DNA of 34,418 nt from Eubacterium sp. (GTDB lineage: Bacteria; Bacillota; Clostridia; Lachnospirales; Lachnospiraceae): NCBI GenBank assembly GCA_024697845.1, contig JAILRZ010000083.1:1-34418 (forward strand). Reading direction: 5' to 3'. A program made the translations under genes and the position numbers. Below, one piece after another: positions 18,772 through 27,863 of the stretch. A model generated the notes under the pieces. That model ran no database searches, had not been told where the DNA came from, and saw only the letters and a list, made by a program, of their open reading frames with translations. Positions within the stretch are counted from its first letter, which is position 1, and each line of letters starts with the position of its first letter.

Positions 18772-20601
18772 ATGGGAATAGATAATATCAAGGTGGAGAG
18801 AGGAAATCCTTTGGTGCTTGGAGCATCAGTATTGGGGCAAAGTGTGAATTTTGCCATTACTGCAAAAGTAGGAAGCAACTGCGAGGTTGTCCTTTATGAA
18901 AAAGGAAAGAAAGAAGAAGCTCTCCGCATTCCGTTTGAAACAGCGCAGGTAATCGGGAATGTATTTGCTATGAGCGTTACGGGATTGGATTATCAGAAAT
19001 ATGATTATAATTTTTCGGTTAATGGAAAGATTATCACAGATAGTTATGCGAAAGCTGTTACCGGAAAAGAAAATTGGGGAGAAACACCGGAAGATATTCG
19101 CGGTGTGATTATTGACCATGATTTTGACTGGCAAGGGGATGGACCGTTAGGTTATCCTTTTGATGAAACCATTATGTACCGTCTTCATGTAAGAGGCTTT
19201 ACGAAGCATTCCAGCTCCAAATCAAAACATAAAGGAACCTATTTGGGAATTGTGGATAAAATTCCTTATTTAAAATCATTGGGAATTACCATGGTGGAAC
19301 TGATGCCGGCGTATGAATTTAATGAAATTAAACCATATCAGGAACCGGCCACATCTATGAAAGGACAGTTCAGCATTGAGCGACCGGTGCTGAATTACTG
19401 GGGGTATACAGATGGATTTGCTTTTTCTCCGAAAGCGTCTTTTGCTTTTGCAACGGAGCAGGGAGGACAAGTCAATGAATTCAAATATATGGTTCGTGAA
19501 CTTCATAAGAACGGAATTGAAGTATCCATGGAATTTTTCTTCCCGGCAGGAACGAACCCAACCTATATTTTAGATGCACTGCATTACTGGGTTATGGAAT
19601 ACCATATTGATGGAATTCATGTGAACTGTGAAGAAGCAGTAATGAAGATGATTCAGACAGACAATCTTCTTTGTACAACAAAGATTTTTACATACAGTTT
19701 TGCTAATGGAACAGATTTTTACAGTGGCTACGAAGGAAATAGAAATCTGGCCAACTTTAATGATGACTTTATGGTGGCTGCCAGAAAGTTCATTAAAGGA
19801 GATGAGGATATGCTAAGTAGCATTTCTTACAAAATTAAAGCGAATCCTCCTGGAGCTACCGTAGTTAATTATGTTGCTAATCATAACACCTTTACATTGT
19901 ACGACATGGTTTCTTATGATCGAAAGTACAATGAGGCAAATGGTGAAAATAACAACGACGGTGCAGTTTATAATTACAGTTGGAACTGTGGTGTGGAAGG
20001 GGATACCAGAAAGCGCACCATCATGGAACTGCGAAAGAAGCAGATTAAGAATGCTTTAAGTATGGTTCTATTAAGCCAGGGAGTTCCAATGATTTATGCC
20101 GGAGATGAAATGTGTAATTCCCAAAAGGGAAACAATAATCCGTATTGTCTGGACAATGAAATATCTTGGACAAATTGGAATACCTCAGCTATTGCGAAGG
20201 AAACTTTAGAATATACAAAAAAACTGATTCAGTTCAGAAAGAGTCATAAGGTATTGCATCTGGATAAAGAACCAAAGCAGATGGATTACAAGTCTTATGG
20301 ACTTCCGGATTTATCATTCCACGGAACGAAAGCCTGGTATGCGGATTTCAGTAATTTCAATCGACACTTTTCAGCAATGTATTGCGGAAAGTATGCAGAA
20401 ATTGAAGGTCAGGAACAGGATATCATTGTTGCATATAATATGTTCTGGAAACCGGTGAAAATCGGAATTCCGGCTCCGAGAAATCATAAGAAATGGAAGA
20501 TTGCTTTTGCAACGGAGAATCCAAAGAATATCATTGAAAAAGAAGTTGATAAACTTTTTACTGTGGGTGCCAGATGCATTATGGTGCTGATTGCAGAATA
20601 A
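18772..20601 (+). CDS. GH13/GlgX-like (glycogen debranching-type) protein, probably catalytically inactive
   Basis: TIMYRLHVRGFTKH, NYVANHNTFTLYDMVSYDRKYNEANGENNNDGAVYNYSWNCGVEGDTR and LLSQGVPMIYAGDEMCNSQKGNNNPYC match the GlgX/isoamylase fold; catalytic regions are substituted. ATG at 18772 has RBS aaggag. Confidence 0.85.
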   Translation: MGIDNIKVERGNPLVLGASVLGQSVNFAITAKVGSNCEVVLYEKGKKEEALRIPFETAQVIGNVFAMSVTGLDYQKYDYNFSVNGKIITDSYAKAVTGKENWGETPEDIRGVIIDHDFDWQGDGPLGYPFDETIMYRLHVRGFTKHSSSKSKHKGTYLGIVDKIPYLKSLGITMVELMPAYEFNEIKPYQEPATSMKGQFSIERPVLNYWGYTDGFAFSPKASFAFATEQGGQVNEFKYMVRELHKNGIEVSMEFFFPAGTNPTYILDALHYWVMEYHIDGIHVNCEEAVMKMIQTDNLLCTTKIFTYSFANGTDFYSGYEGNRNLANFNDDFMVAARKFIKGDEDMLSSISYKIKANPPGATVVNYVANHNTFTLYDMVSYDRKYNEANGENNNDGAVYNYSWNCGVEGDTRKRTIMELRKKQIKNALSMVLLSQGVPMIYAGDEMCNSQKGNNNPYCLDNEISWTNWNTSAIAKETLEYTKKLIQFRKSHKVLHLDKEPKQMDYKSYGLPDLSFHGTKAWYADFSNFNRHFSAMYCGKYAEIEGQEQDIIVAYNMFWKPVKIGIPAPRNHKKWKIAFATENPKNIIEKEVDKLFTVGARCIMVLIAE

Positions 20602-20612
20602 AATAGGAAGAA

Positions 20613-20654
20613 TAAAAGAGCTGTTGTGTCGATGGACATAATTGCTCTTTTTTC
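20613..20654 (+). terminator. Intrinsic terminator
   Basis: gagctgttgtgtc gatg gacataattgctc hairpin (one mismatch, G-U pairs) followed by tttttt. Confidence 0.7.
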
Positions 20655-20735
20655 GAAAACGGATAAAAAGACTTTGAATATATTTGGAAATTGATTTAGA
20701 GGTATCGTGACAAATAAAAGCGAATGAAGGAGAGA

Positions 20736-21614
20736 ATGATGGATTACGTAATTAAGAACAGTAAATTAACAGCAGTGATTGATTCCTTTGGGGCCCAATT
20801 AAAATCAATCAGGGATGAGCATGGAAAGGAATATATGTGGAGTGCAGATTCCAAATATTGGGGAAAAACTTCACCGGTTTTGTTTCCTTTTATCGGCGTA
20901 CTGAATAATAATGAATTTTGGTATCAGGGGAAATCTTTTGCTATGACACGGCACGGATTTGCCAGAGATATGGAATTTTCTCTGAAAAGTCAGGGAGAAG
21001 ATTTTGTGATTCTATCACTGAAGGCTTCCGCAGACACGCTGGAAATATACCCCTTTGATTTTGAATTTGATTTGGAACACCGTCTGGAAGGAAACAGCCT
21101 GAAGGTTACATGGAATGTCAAAAATAATGGGGACAATGTGATGTATTTTTCCGTAGGAGGTCATCCTGCTTTTGCATGTCCGCCGGGAGAACAGGGTAAA
21201 AGAACGGAGTGCCATGTGAAATTTGAGGAAAAAGACAGCATTGAGATTTCTCATATCGATATTGAGAAAGGACTGGTAACCGGTGAAAAAAGTACTTTAA
21301 GCTTAGAAAAAGGAATTCTACCAATTGCAGAGGACTTATTTGATCATGACGCTTTGGTTTTGGAAAATCACCAGTGCCATACAGTAGAGTTGTGTGATAA
21401 AAATCAAGACCCGTACATTAGGGTGGAATTTGATGCCCCCTTAGTTGGTGTATGGTCTGTGCCGGACAGCAATGCTTCTTATGTTTGCATTGAACCGTGG
21501 TATGGTCGATGTGATCGTGTAGACTTTACAGGAGAAATTAAAGACAGAGATTGGACTAATGCGTTAGATGCCGGAGAAACATTCAGGGAAGAATATCGGA
21601 TTTCAGTTTTATAA
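20736..21614 (+). CDS. Aldose 1-epimerase (galactose mutarotase)-like protein
   Basis: YMWSADSKYWGKTSPVLFPFIG, TRHGFARDMEF, GGHPAFACP, CIEPWYGRCD; RBS aaggaga before tandem ATGs at 20736/20739. Confidence 0.87.
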   Translation: MMDYVIKNSKLTAVIDSFGAQLKSIRDEHGKEYMWSADSKYWGKTSPVLFPFIGVLNNNEFWYQGKSFAMTRHGFARDMEFSLKSQGEDFVILSLKASADTLEIYPFDFEFDLEHRLEGNSLKVTWNVKNNGDNVMYFSVGGHPAFACPPGEQGKRTECHVKFEEKDSIEISHIDIEKGLVTGEKSTLSLEKGILPIAEDLFDHDALVLENHQCHTVELCDKNQDPYIRVEFDAPLVGVWSVPDSNASYVCIEPWYGRCDRVDFTGEIKDRDWTNALDAGETFREEYRISVL

Positions 21615-21633
21615 AACCGGGAAATGTTTTGCT

Positions 21634-21666
21634 GCAGGTTGTCCTAAAATGGCAACCTGCTTTTTA
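21634..21666 (+). terminator. Intrinsic terminator
   Basis: gcaggttgtc ctaaaat ggcaacctgc then ttttta. Confidence 0.75.
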
Positions 21667-21691
21667 CTTTCCGTTTATTTTTTGATACAAT
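21663..21691 (+). promoter_or_regulatory. Possible sigma-A promoter overlapping the terminator T-tract
   Basis: TTTACT - 17 nt - TACAAT upstream of the 21730 gene. Confidence 0.45.
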
Positions 21692-21729
21692 AGGAAAAGT
21701 TGCATGATTGAAGAAAAGGAGAGGACAGA

Positions 21730-22716
21730 ATGATAAACAAAATAACCGATACTGGAAAAGTGATGAAGATTGCGCTCATTGTGTTGGTTTTTACAGCAGT
21801 TATGTTTGGGATCAATGGACTGGTGAAACGTTTGGAAAAAAGTGATAGCAGGAATCCAAAGGAATTTAATCAATTGATTGCAGATTCGAATGATGATGAG
21901 AATGTATGCGTGAAGGTGACGATTACAGCAGAACCTTTTCAGATTGCCAGTGCTTCTGATGATATGACAGAAGACAAATATTATATTTTGGCTGACCGGG
22001 ACAAATATATGTATTTGGCAAAGCTCAGTGATAAAACATACGAAATGATTAAGAGAGAAGCAAAAAAACAAGGGGATGAGTTCTCTTATCAGCTGATTGG
22101 GTACACCTATTCAATTCCCAGGGAATTAAAGGATATTGTAATTGAACAATTTGCAAAAGCGGGGACGCATACAATTGCACGAGAGAACTTTGGCGATTAT
22201 TTTGGTTACACCTATTTGGATGACAGTAAGACAAAATTTTCTACGTTCAGAAATATCCTGTTTTGGTGTCAGTGGGGAGGAATCGTAGTAGCAATCATTT
22301 TCTTCGGTGTGGGTATTTTTTCCGTAATTCAGAAAAAGCAGGCATTAAAAAATGTGGACATTGCCGAACTTGAAGCAGAATTGGAAAAAAGTGATATTGA
22401 AAACTTCCGGAGAGAAAAAATCTTCCTGACGGAGCATTATTTTATTTCAACAGCCAATGGGCTTCATGTAATGAAAATCAAGGATATTGCATGGACTTAC
22501 ATGAGTTATGACAAAATTAACTATAATGATATGTGTCATTTAACGATTCATATAAGAGATGGAAAAGTACATCAAACCCATAAGATTAAAAAGGTTATGG
22601 AACCGGAACTTCAAAGTATTATCATCTATCTGAAGGAGAAAAATCCACAGTTGATGTTAGGATATAATTATGAAAATCTGGAACAGTACAATAAAATAAA
22701 AATGAATTATCAGTAG
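21730..22716 (+). CDS. Uncharacterised membrane protein (two predicted TM segments)
   Basis: Hydrophobic segments IALIVLVFTAVMFGINGL and NILFWCQWGGIVVAIIFFGVGIF; C-terminal cytosolic domain ending NPQLMLGYNYENLEQYNKIK. Confidence 0.75.
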   Translation: MINKITDTGKVMKIALIVLVFTAVMFGINGLVKRLEKSDSRNPKEFNQLIADSNDDENVCVKVTITAEPFQIASASDDMTEDKYYILADRDKYMYLAKLSDKTYEMIKREAKKQGDEFSYQLIGYTYSIPRELKDIVIEQFAKAGTHTIARENFGDYFGYTYLDDSKTKFSTFRNILFWCQWGGIVVAIIFFGVGIFSVIQKKQALKNVDIAELEAELEKSDIENFRREKIFLTEHYFISTANGLHVMKIKDIAWTYMSYDKINYNDMCHLTIHIRDGKVHQTHKIKKVMEPELQSIIIYLKEKNPQLMLGYNYENLEQYNKIKMNYQ

Positions 22717-22731
22717 AAAGGGACAATTGAA

Positions 22732-23331
22732 ATGGGAAGCAAAAAAGTAATTAAACGTTTAAGGGTTAAAGGGACTTTATTTATTTTAACTGCATTATTG
22801 TTGATTCTTACAGGGGGATTTCTTCTGAGCTTACACCCGGAGGAGGATTTAATGACTGCTTTTATTTTGGCAATTGCAATGATTGTTGGTGGAGCAGTAT
22901 TGTTGTTTTTCGGTGTGGACAATTGGAAGGGAAAAAATTCCCGTTATGTGAAGAAGAATCCGGGAATGTTGGAAATGGCAGATGATTTATTGGAAACTAC
23001 TGTTTATCAGGACAAATTTGTGATTATTTCCAAGAAAGCCATTGCTGCAAAAAAAGATTTGGCAACCGTTGCTGCGCTTGACGATGTGCTGGCTGTTTAT
23101 GAATATGTACATCGAACCAACGGCATGGCAGACAATCGCGCAATTAAACTGGAATTGATTAACGGCAGAACAGTTTCCATTGGAATCTATGGAAGAAAGA
23201 AAGCAACCAAGGACAATTTGATGCTGACGATTAGTCATTATTGTCCAAATGCTGCATTGGGATATTCCGGAGAAATTATGGATTATGTACGAACAAAAAG
23301 AAAGGAATATAGAACTGCAAATAGTCAGTAA
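22732..23331 (+). CDS. Uncharacterised membrane protein, C-terminal domain related to upstream neighbour
   Basis: Two TM segments; C-terminus CPNAALGYSGEIMDYVRTKRKEYR parallels the neighbour's NPQLMLGYNYENLEQYNKIK. Confidence 0.75.
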   Translation: MGSKKVIKRLRVKGTLFILTALLLILTGGFLLSLHPEEDLMTAFILAIAMIVGGAVLLFFGVDNWKGKNSRYVKKNPGMLEMADDLLETTVYQDKFVIISKKAIAAKKDLATVAALDDVLAVYEYVHRTNGMADNRAIKLELINGRTVSIGIYGRKKATKDNLMLTISHYCPNAALGYSGEIMDYVRTKRKEYRTANSQ

Positions 23332-23343
23332 TAGAGGGATACA

Positions 23344-24318
23344 ATGGAAGGATTAAATAAAATTGCAATTCTGACCAGTGGTGGGGATGCACCGGGAATG
23401 AATTCCGCAATTCGTGCAGTAGTATATAGTGCTACAGGCGCAGGAATTGAAGTGGTTGGAATATTAAGAGGTTATGAAGGATTAATTGATTGGGAGACAA
23501 TCCCGCTAACCAGGGAAACAGTTCGAAATATTAATAATCGTGGAGGCACAATCCTCTACTCCAGTCGAAGTGAACGATTTTTAGAGAAGAAATATCAGCA
23601 GCAGGCGGTGAATCATCTCAAAAGAAATCAGATAGATGCATTGGTTGTTATTGGAGGGGACGGAAGTCTCCGGGGAGCAATCGACTTGAAAAAAGAAGGG
23701 GTCAATGTTATGTGCATCCCGGGAACGATTGACAGGGATGTCTGTTGTACCGAATATACGATTGGTTTTGATACTGCAGCTAACAGTGCTACAGAGGCAA
23801 TTGATAAAATCAGGGATTCTTCCGTTTCTCATGGACGATGTAGTGTTGTTGAAGTTATGGGAAGAAAGCGAGGCTATATTGCGCTGTGGGCAGGTATGGC
23901 AGCTTCCGCGGATGCAATTTTATTGCCGGAAAAATGGGATGGCAATTATGAACCGTTACTTCAGTCATTGCAACAGCATTACGACGAAGGAAGAAAGGAT
24001 TATCTGGTGGTCGTTGCAGAGGGAATCACCAATGCTCCGGAACTTGCTGAATTGATTCGGGAACGTACCGGAATTGAATCTCGGGTTTCTGTTTTAGGAT
24101 ATATTCAGCGCGGAGGAAATCCTACGGCAAAGGACCGTATGTACGGTTCTTTAATGGGAGCATATTCTGTGGAACTGTTAACCAAAGGAAAAGTCGGACG
24201 GATTGTTGCTATAAAGCAAGATCTTTTGGTGGATTACAAATTAGATGAAGCGTTATCAATCCAAAACAATCAATTGGATTCTTTCCAATATGATTTGAGC
24301 TTGCGATTGTCTGAATAA
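23344..24318 (+). CDS. pfkA: 6-phosphofructokinase (ATP-type signature), divergent
   Basis: TSGGDAPGMNSAIRAVV, GGDGSLRGA, PGTIDRDVCCTEYTIGFDTA, VEVMGRKRGYIALWAGMA, YIQRGGNPTAKDR. Confidence 0.85.
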   Translation: MEGLNKIAILTSGGDAPGMNSAIRAVVYSATGAGIEVVGILRGYEGLIDWETIPLTRETVRNINNRGGTILYSSRSERFLEKKYQQQAVNHLKRNQIDALVVIGGDGSLRGAIDLKKEGVNVMCIPGTIDRDVCCTEYTIGFDTAANSATEAIDKIRDSSVSHGRCSVVEVMGRKRGYIALWAGMAASADAILLPEKWDGNYEPLLQSLQQHYDEGRKDYLVVVAEGITNAPELAELIRERTGIESRVSVLGYIQRGGNPTAKDRMYGSLMGAYSVELLTKGKVGRIVAIKQDLLVDYKLDEALSIQNNQLDSFQYDLSLRLSE

Positions 24319-24335
24319 AAGTGAGGAAGTAGCAG

Positions 24336-25262
24336 ATGAAGGGAAATATTTTTTATTTTTCTTGGGAACCGACGGTGATGGAGTGGATTCAACAGCATTT
24401 GGGAACGATTGGTGTGGAAATTGCCGGAGTTCTTTCCTGGTTTGGCGAAGAAACGATGCTGGTGGCGATTTTAGGATATCTGTATTGGTGTAGGAATAAG
24501 TCATTGGCTAAACAGCTGGGAACAAATCTGGTTGTTGCTCTGGTTGCAGCACCAATGCTGAAAAACATTGTTTTTCGCATTAGACCTTATTTTAATCACA
24601 ATGGAATTCGTTGTTTAAAACCAATTGATTCAACGGCAGATATTTATAATATCCGGGCACAGGGCTATTCCTTTCCAAGTGGACATTCTACCAATGCTGC
24701 AACAGCTTTTGGAAGTCTGGCTTGGTACATCAGAAAAAGATGGGTGATATGTATGGGAATTTTAATTCCCCTTCTTGTAGGAATCAGTCGAGTGTTATTA
24801 GGAGTGCATTACCCGACAGACGTTCTGGCTGGATGGGGGATTGGATATTGCTGTGCAATTCTTTTTTCAGAAGTTCAGAAAAAAGTACGGAATAATAATT
24901 TATTGCATTTGGTGATTTTGATTTGTGCAATTCCAGGATGCTTTTATTGTAGGACCAGTGACTATTTTACCGCGCTGGGAACAATGTTGGGATTCTTTGT
25001 CGCAGTGCCATTCGAAGAACGGTTTGTTCGCTTTAAAGAAACCGGTAGTGTTTTGATTTCTGCACTTCGGATTGCCGGAGGAATTGCAGTTTTCGGGGTA
25101 CTAAACAAATTGTTAAAAATGCCTTTCCGAAAAGCGTTTCTGGAATCGGACGTATGGTCTGCATACTTGGTTCGAACAATTCGGTATGGAATAATAATCT
25201 TTTGTATGTTGGCGGTTTATCCGTTAGTTTTTGATAAAATAAGATTTAGAAAAGGAGAATAA
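24336..25262 (+). CDS. PAP2 superfamily phosphatase (membrane)
   Basis: KNIVFRIRPYF, FPSGHSTNAATAFG, SRVLLGVHYPTDVLAGWGIG. Confidence 0.92.
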   Translation: MKGNIFYFSWEPTVMEWIQQHLGTIGVEIAGVLSWFGEETMLVAILGYLYWCRNKSLAKQLGTNLVVALVAAPMLKNIVFRIRPYFNHNGIRCLKPIDSTADIYNIRAQGYSFPSGHSTNAATAFGSLAWYIRKRWVICMGILIPLLVGISRVLLGVHYPTDVLAGWGIGYCCAILFSEVQKKVRNNNLLHLVILICAIPGCFYCRTSDYFTALGTMLGFFVAVPFEERFVRFKETGSVLISALRIAGGIAVFGVLNKLLKMPFRKAFLESDVWSAYLVRTIRYGIIIFCMLAVYPLVFDKIRFRKGE

Positions 25263-25264
25263 TC

Positions 25265-25567
25265 ATGGTAAAACACGTAATTTTATGGCAGTTAAAGGAT
25301 GAATTACAGGGAGAAGAAAAAGAAGCGGTAAAGAAAGGAATCAAGGAAGGGTTGGAAAGCCTTCAGGGAAAAATTCCCGGATTAATTGAAATTAAAGTCA
25401 ACAAAGATGGGTTGGATTCTTCCAACGCAGATTTAATGTTAGATTCCACGTTTGAAGATGAAGCTTCCTTAAAGGGATATGCAATACATCCGGAACATGT
25501 GGCAGTGGCTGACGGAAAAGTTCGTCCTTACACAAAAAACAGAGTGTGCCTGGATTACGAAGTATAA
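25265..25567 (+). CDS. Dabb (stress-responsive A/B barrel) family protein
   Basis: MVKHVILWQLKDE...GLIEIKVNKDGLDSSNADLMLDSTFEDEASLKGYAIHPEHVAV; RBS aaaggaga. Confidence 0.88.
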   Translation: MVKHVILWQLKDELQGEEKEAVKKGIKEGLESLQGKIPGLIEIKVNKDGLDSSNADLMLDSTFEDEASLKGYAIHPEHVAVADGKVRPYTKNRVCLDYEV

Positions 25568-25611
25568 CAGGACGAAATTAATAAAAGTGTTTTTATAAAA
25601 AAGAGACTGAG

Positions 25612-25650
25612 AAAAGAGATTTTACAATTAGTTGTAAAGTCTCTTTTTTG
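25612..25650 (+). terminator. Intrinsic terminator
   Basis: agagattttacaa ttag ttgtaaagtctct followed by ttttt. Confidence 0.8.
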
Positions 25651-25872
25651 AGGTTTGTCGGAAAAATGCGATTGTTGCTAAAAAAAGGGCATCATTTTTT
25701 ATTCGTTCTTTCAAAATTTAGAATGTGTGCGGTAACAAAAACTATTTCAAAAAAATAGTGAACCATACTAAAAAAATTAATACTTTTTTGGAATTGTATA
25801 TATTTATATACTGTCATTGCACGTTAAAACGAGCGGAGAAAAATAATCAGAGGAGAAAAAAAGGAGAAAGAA

Positions 25873-27768
25873 ATGAGAAAGTTTACGAAGAAAATTGTAT
25901 CAGTCGTAACAAGTTGTGCTATGGTGGTAGCTCTCGGAGCAGCAGTGCCACAGTTTAGCATCAAAAATGTTCATGCAGCAAATGCATCATCCACATTAAT
26001 CTGGAGTGACGAATTCAATGGAAGTTCATTGGATACCTCCAAGTGGAATTATGAAACAGGTACCGGTTCAAGCGGTTGGGGAAATAATGAAAGACAGTAC
26101 TACACAAACAGAACGGACAATGTGTACGTATCTGGCGGATCTTTACATATTAAAGCAAAAAGAGAAAACTACGGTGGAATGAATTATACTTCCGGAAGAA
26201 TTAAAACAGCCGGAAAATTCTCATTCAAATATGGATACGTTGAAGCAAGATTAGCACTTCCTGCAAGCTCAGGAATCTGGCCGGCATTCTGGATGTTAGG
26301 TGAAAACATCGGAAGTGTTGGCTGGCCTGCATGTGGAGAAATCGACATCATGGAAGCAATCAATGCAGAATATAAAACTTATGCAACATGTCATTGGAAC
26401 GCAAACGGACATGCAGAATATGGTCGTTCTACAGGAAACTTTGATATTACTCAGTTCCATACATACGCATTATCATGGGATAAGGATTATATCAGAATGT
26501 ATGTTGATGGTGGAGAAGTTTATGTAATGCAGATTACAAACGGCACCGGAGATACCGATGAATTCCATAAGCCATTCTTCTTATTATTAAACGTGGCAGT
26601 TGGTGGTAACTGGCCGGGATTCAACATTGATGATGGAGCACTTCCAAAGGAAATGAAGGTTGACTACATCCGTGTATATCAGGATGGCGGTTCATCTCAG
26701 AACAACAATAATAACAACAATAATAATAACAATAACTCAGGATCAAATACATCAACTCCTTCTTCAGGAATGGGAATGAATTACGCAAGTGGTTCTTCCG
26801 CTACAGCATTTGTAAATGATTCTAAGTGGGCTGACATCCATTACACAGTTAATGGTGGAGCACAGCAGAATGTTCGTATGACTCAGAGTGGAAGTAAAGC
26901 GACTTACACAATCAATGGATTAAGCAGTGGTGCAACAGTGAAGTATTGGTTTACATACAGTGACAACTCAGGATTTGTACGTGATACACAGAGCTACACC
27001 TATACACATAATTCAGGAAGCTCAAGCAACTCAGGAAATAACAATTCAGGAAACAACAACTCAGGTTCTACAAATACAGCATCTGGTGATGTGTATGTAT
27101 ATCAGGATGCAAACTATGGTGGACGTTCCGCTTCTTTAGGGGTAGGAAATTATAACTTAGCATCTCTTCAGGCAAAAGGCTTTAGAAATGATGATTTATC
27201 ATCCATCAAAGTTCCTTGGGGATACAAAGTAATTATGTACGCTGATGATAACTACAGCGGTTCAACAAAGACATTATATGCAGATTCCTCTTATGTAGGA
27301 AATGATTGGAATGATAAAGTATCTTCAATCAAGGTACAGAGAGCACAGTACAAGGTTGTTAACCGTCATAGCGGACTTTGCCTTGATGTTAGTGGCGGAA
27401 GCAAAGACAACGGAGCAAACATTCAGCAGTGGACAGACAATGGTTCAGCTGCACAGAAATTTGAAGTTCGTTTCAATGCATCTGATTCAACATACGTATT
27501 AGTAAACGTTGGAAGCGGAAAAGCATTGGATATGGGCGGATGGTCTAAAGACAATGGTGGAAATGCACTTCAGTGGGATAACAACAACACTGACAATCAG
27601 AGATGGTTCATTACTCCTGTTGATAACGGATACTCATTCTTAATTAACAAGTACAGCAATAAGGGACTTGAAGTTGGTGGATGGTCAACATCAGCCGGCG
27701 GAAACGTTCAGCAGTGGGATTACAAAGCTCAGGCAAATCAGCAGTGGAAGTTTGTTAGAGTAAACTAA
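25873..27768 (+). CDS. Secreted GH16 beta-1,3(4)-glucanase with CBM-like, beta/gamma-crystallin and ricin-type lectin modules
   Basis: Signal peptide; GH16 motif GEIDIMEAI; poly-Asn linker; ATAFVNDSKWADIHYTVNGGAQQNVRM (CBM56-like); GDVYVYQDANYGGRSASLGVGNYN (crystallin); repeated QQW/QRW ricin trefoil. Confidence 0.92.
   Translation: MRKFTKKIVSVVTSCAMVVALGAAVPQFSIKNVHAANASSTLIWSDEFNGSSLDTSKWNYETGTGSSGWGNNERQYYTNRTDNVYVSGGSLHIKAKRENYGGMNYTSGRIKTAGKFSFKYGYVEARLALPASSGIWPAFWMLGENIGSVGWPACGEIDIMEAINAEYKTYATCHWNANGHAEYGRSTGNFDITQFHTYALSWDKDYIRMYVDGGEVYVMQITNGTGDTDEFHKPFFLLLNVAVGGNWPGFNIDDGALPKEMKVDYIRVYQDGGSSQNNNNNNNNNNNNSGSNTSTPSSGMGMNYASGSSATAFVNDSKWADIHYTVNGGAQQNVRMTQSGSKATYTINGLSSGATVKYWFTYSDNSGFVRDTQSYTYTHNSGSSSNSGNNNSGNNNSGSTNTASGDVYVYQDANYGGRSASLGVGNYNLASLQAKGFRNDDLSSIKVPWGYKVIMYADDNYSGSTKTLYADSSYVGNDWNDKVSSIKVQRAQYKVVNRHSGLCLDVSGGSKDNGANIQQWTDNGSAAQKFEVRFNASDSTYVLVNVGSGKALDMGGWSKDNGGNALQWDNNNTDNQRWFITPVDNGYSFLINKYSNKGLEVGGWSTSAGGNVQQWDYKAQANQQWKFVRVN
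26701..26736 (+). repeat. AAY trinucleotide tract encoding a poly-Asn linker
   Basis: aacaacaataataacaacaataataataacaataac = 12 Asn codons. Confidence 0.9.
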
Positions 27769-27780
27769 AAATGAAATTTG

Positions 27781-27816
27781 GAAAGCATCGGGGGGATAAT
27801 CCTCCGTGCTTTCTTT
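27781..27816 (+). terminator. Terminator-like hairpin after the GH16 gene
   Basis: gaaagca-t-cggggg gataat cctccg-tgctttc then tttat. Confidence 0.6.
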
Positions 27817-27863
27817 ATGTAAGGGGGAGCAAGGCATAGCTACAGGCTAAAAAATTAGACAGA

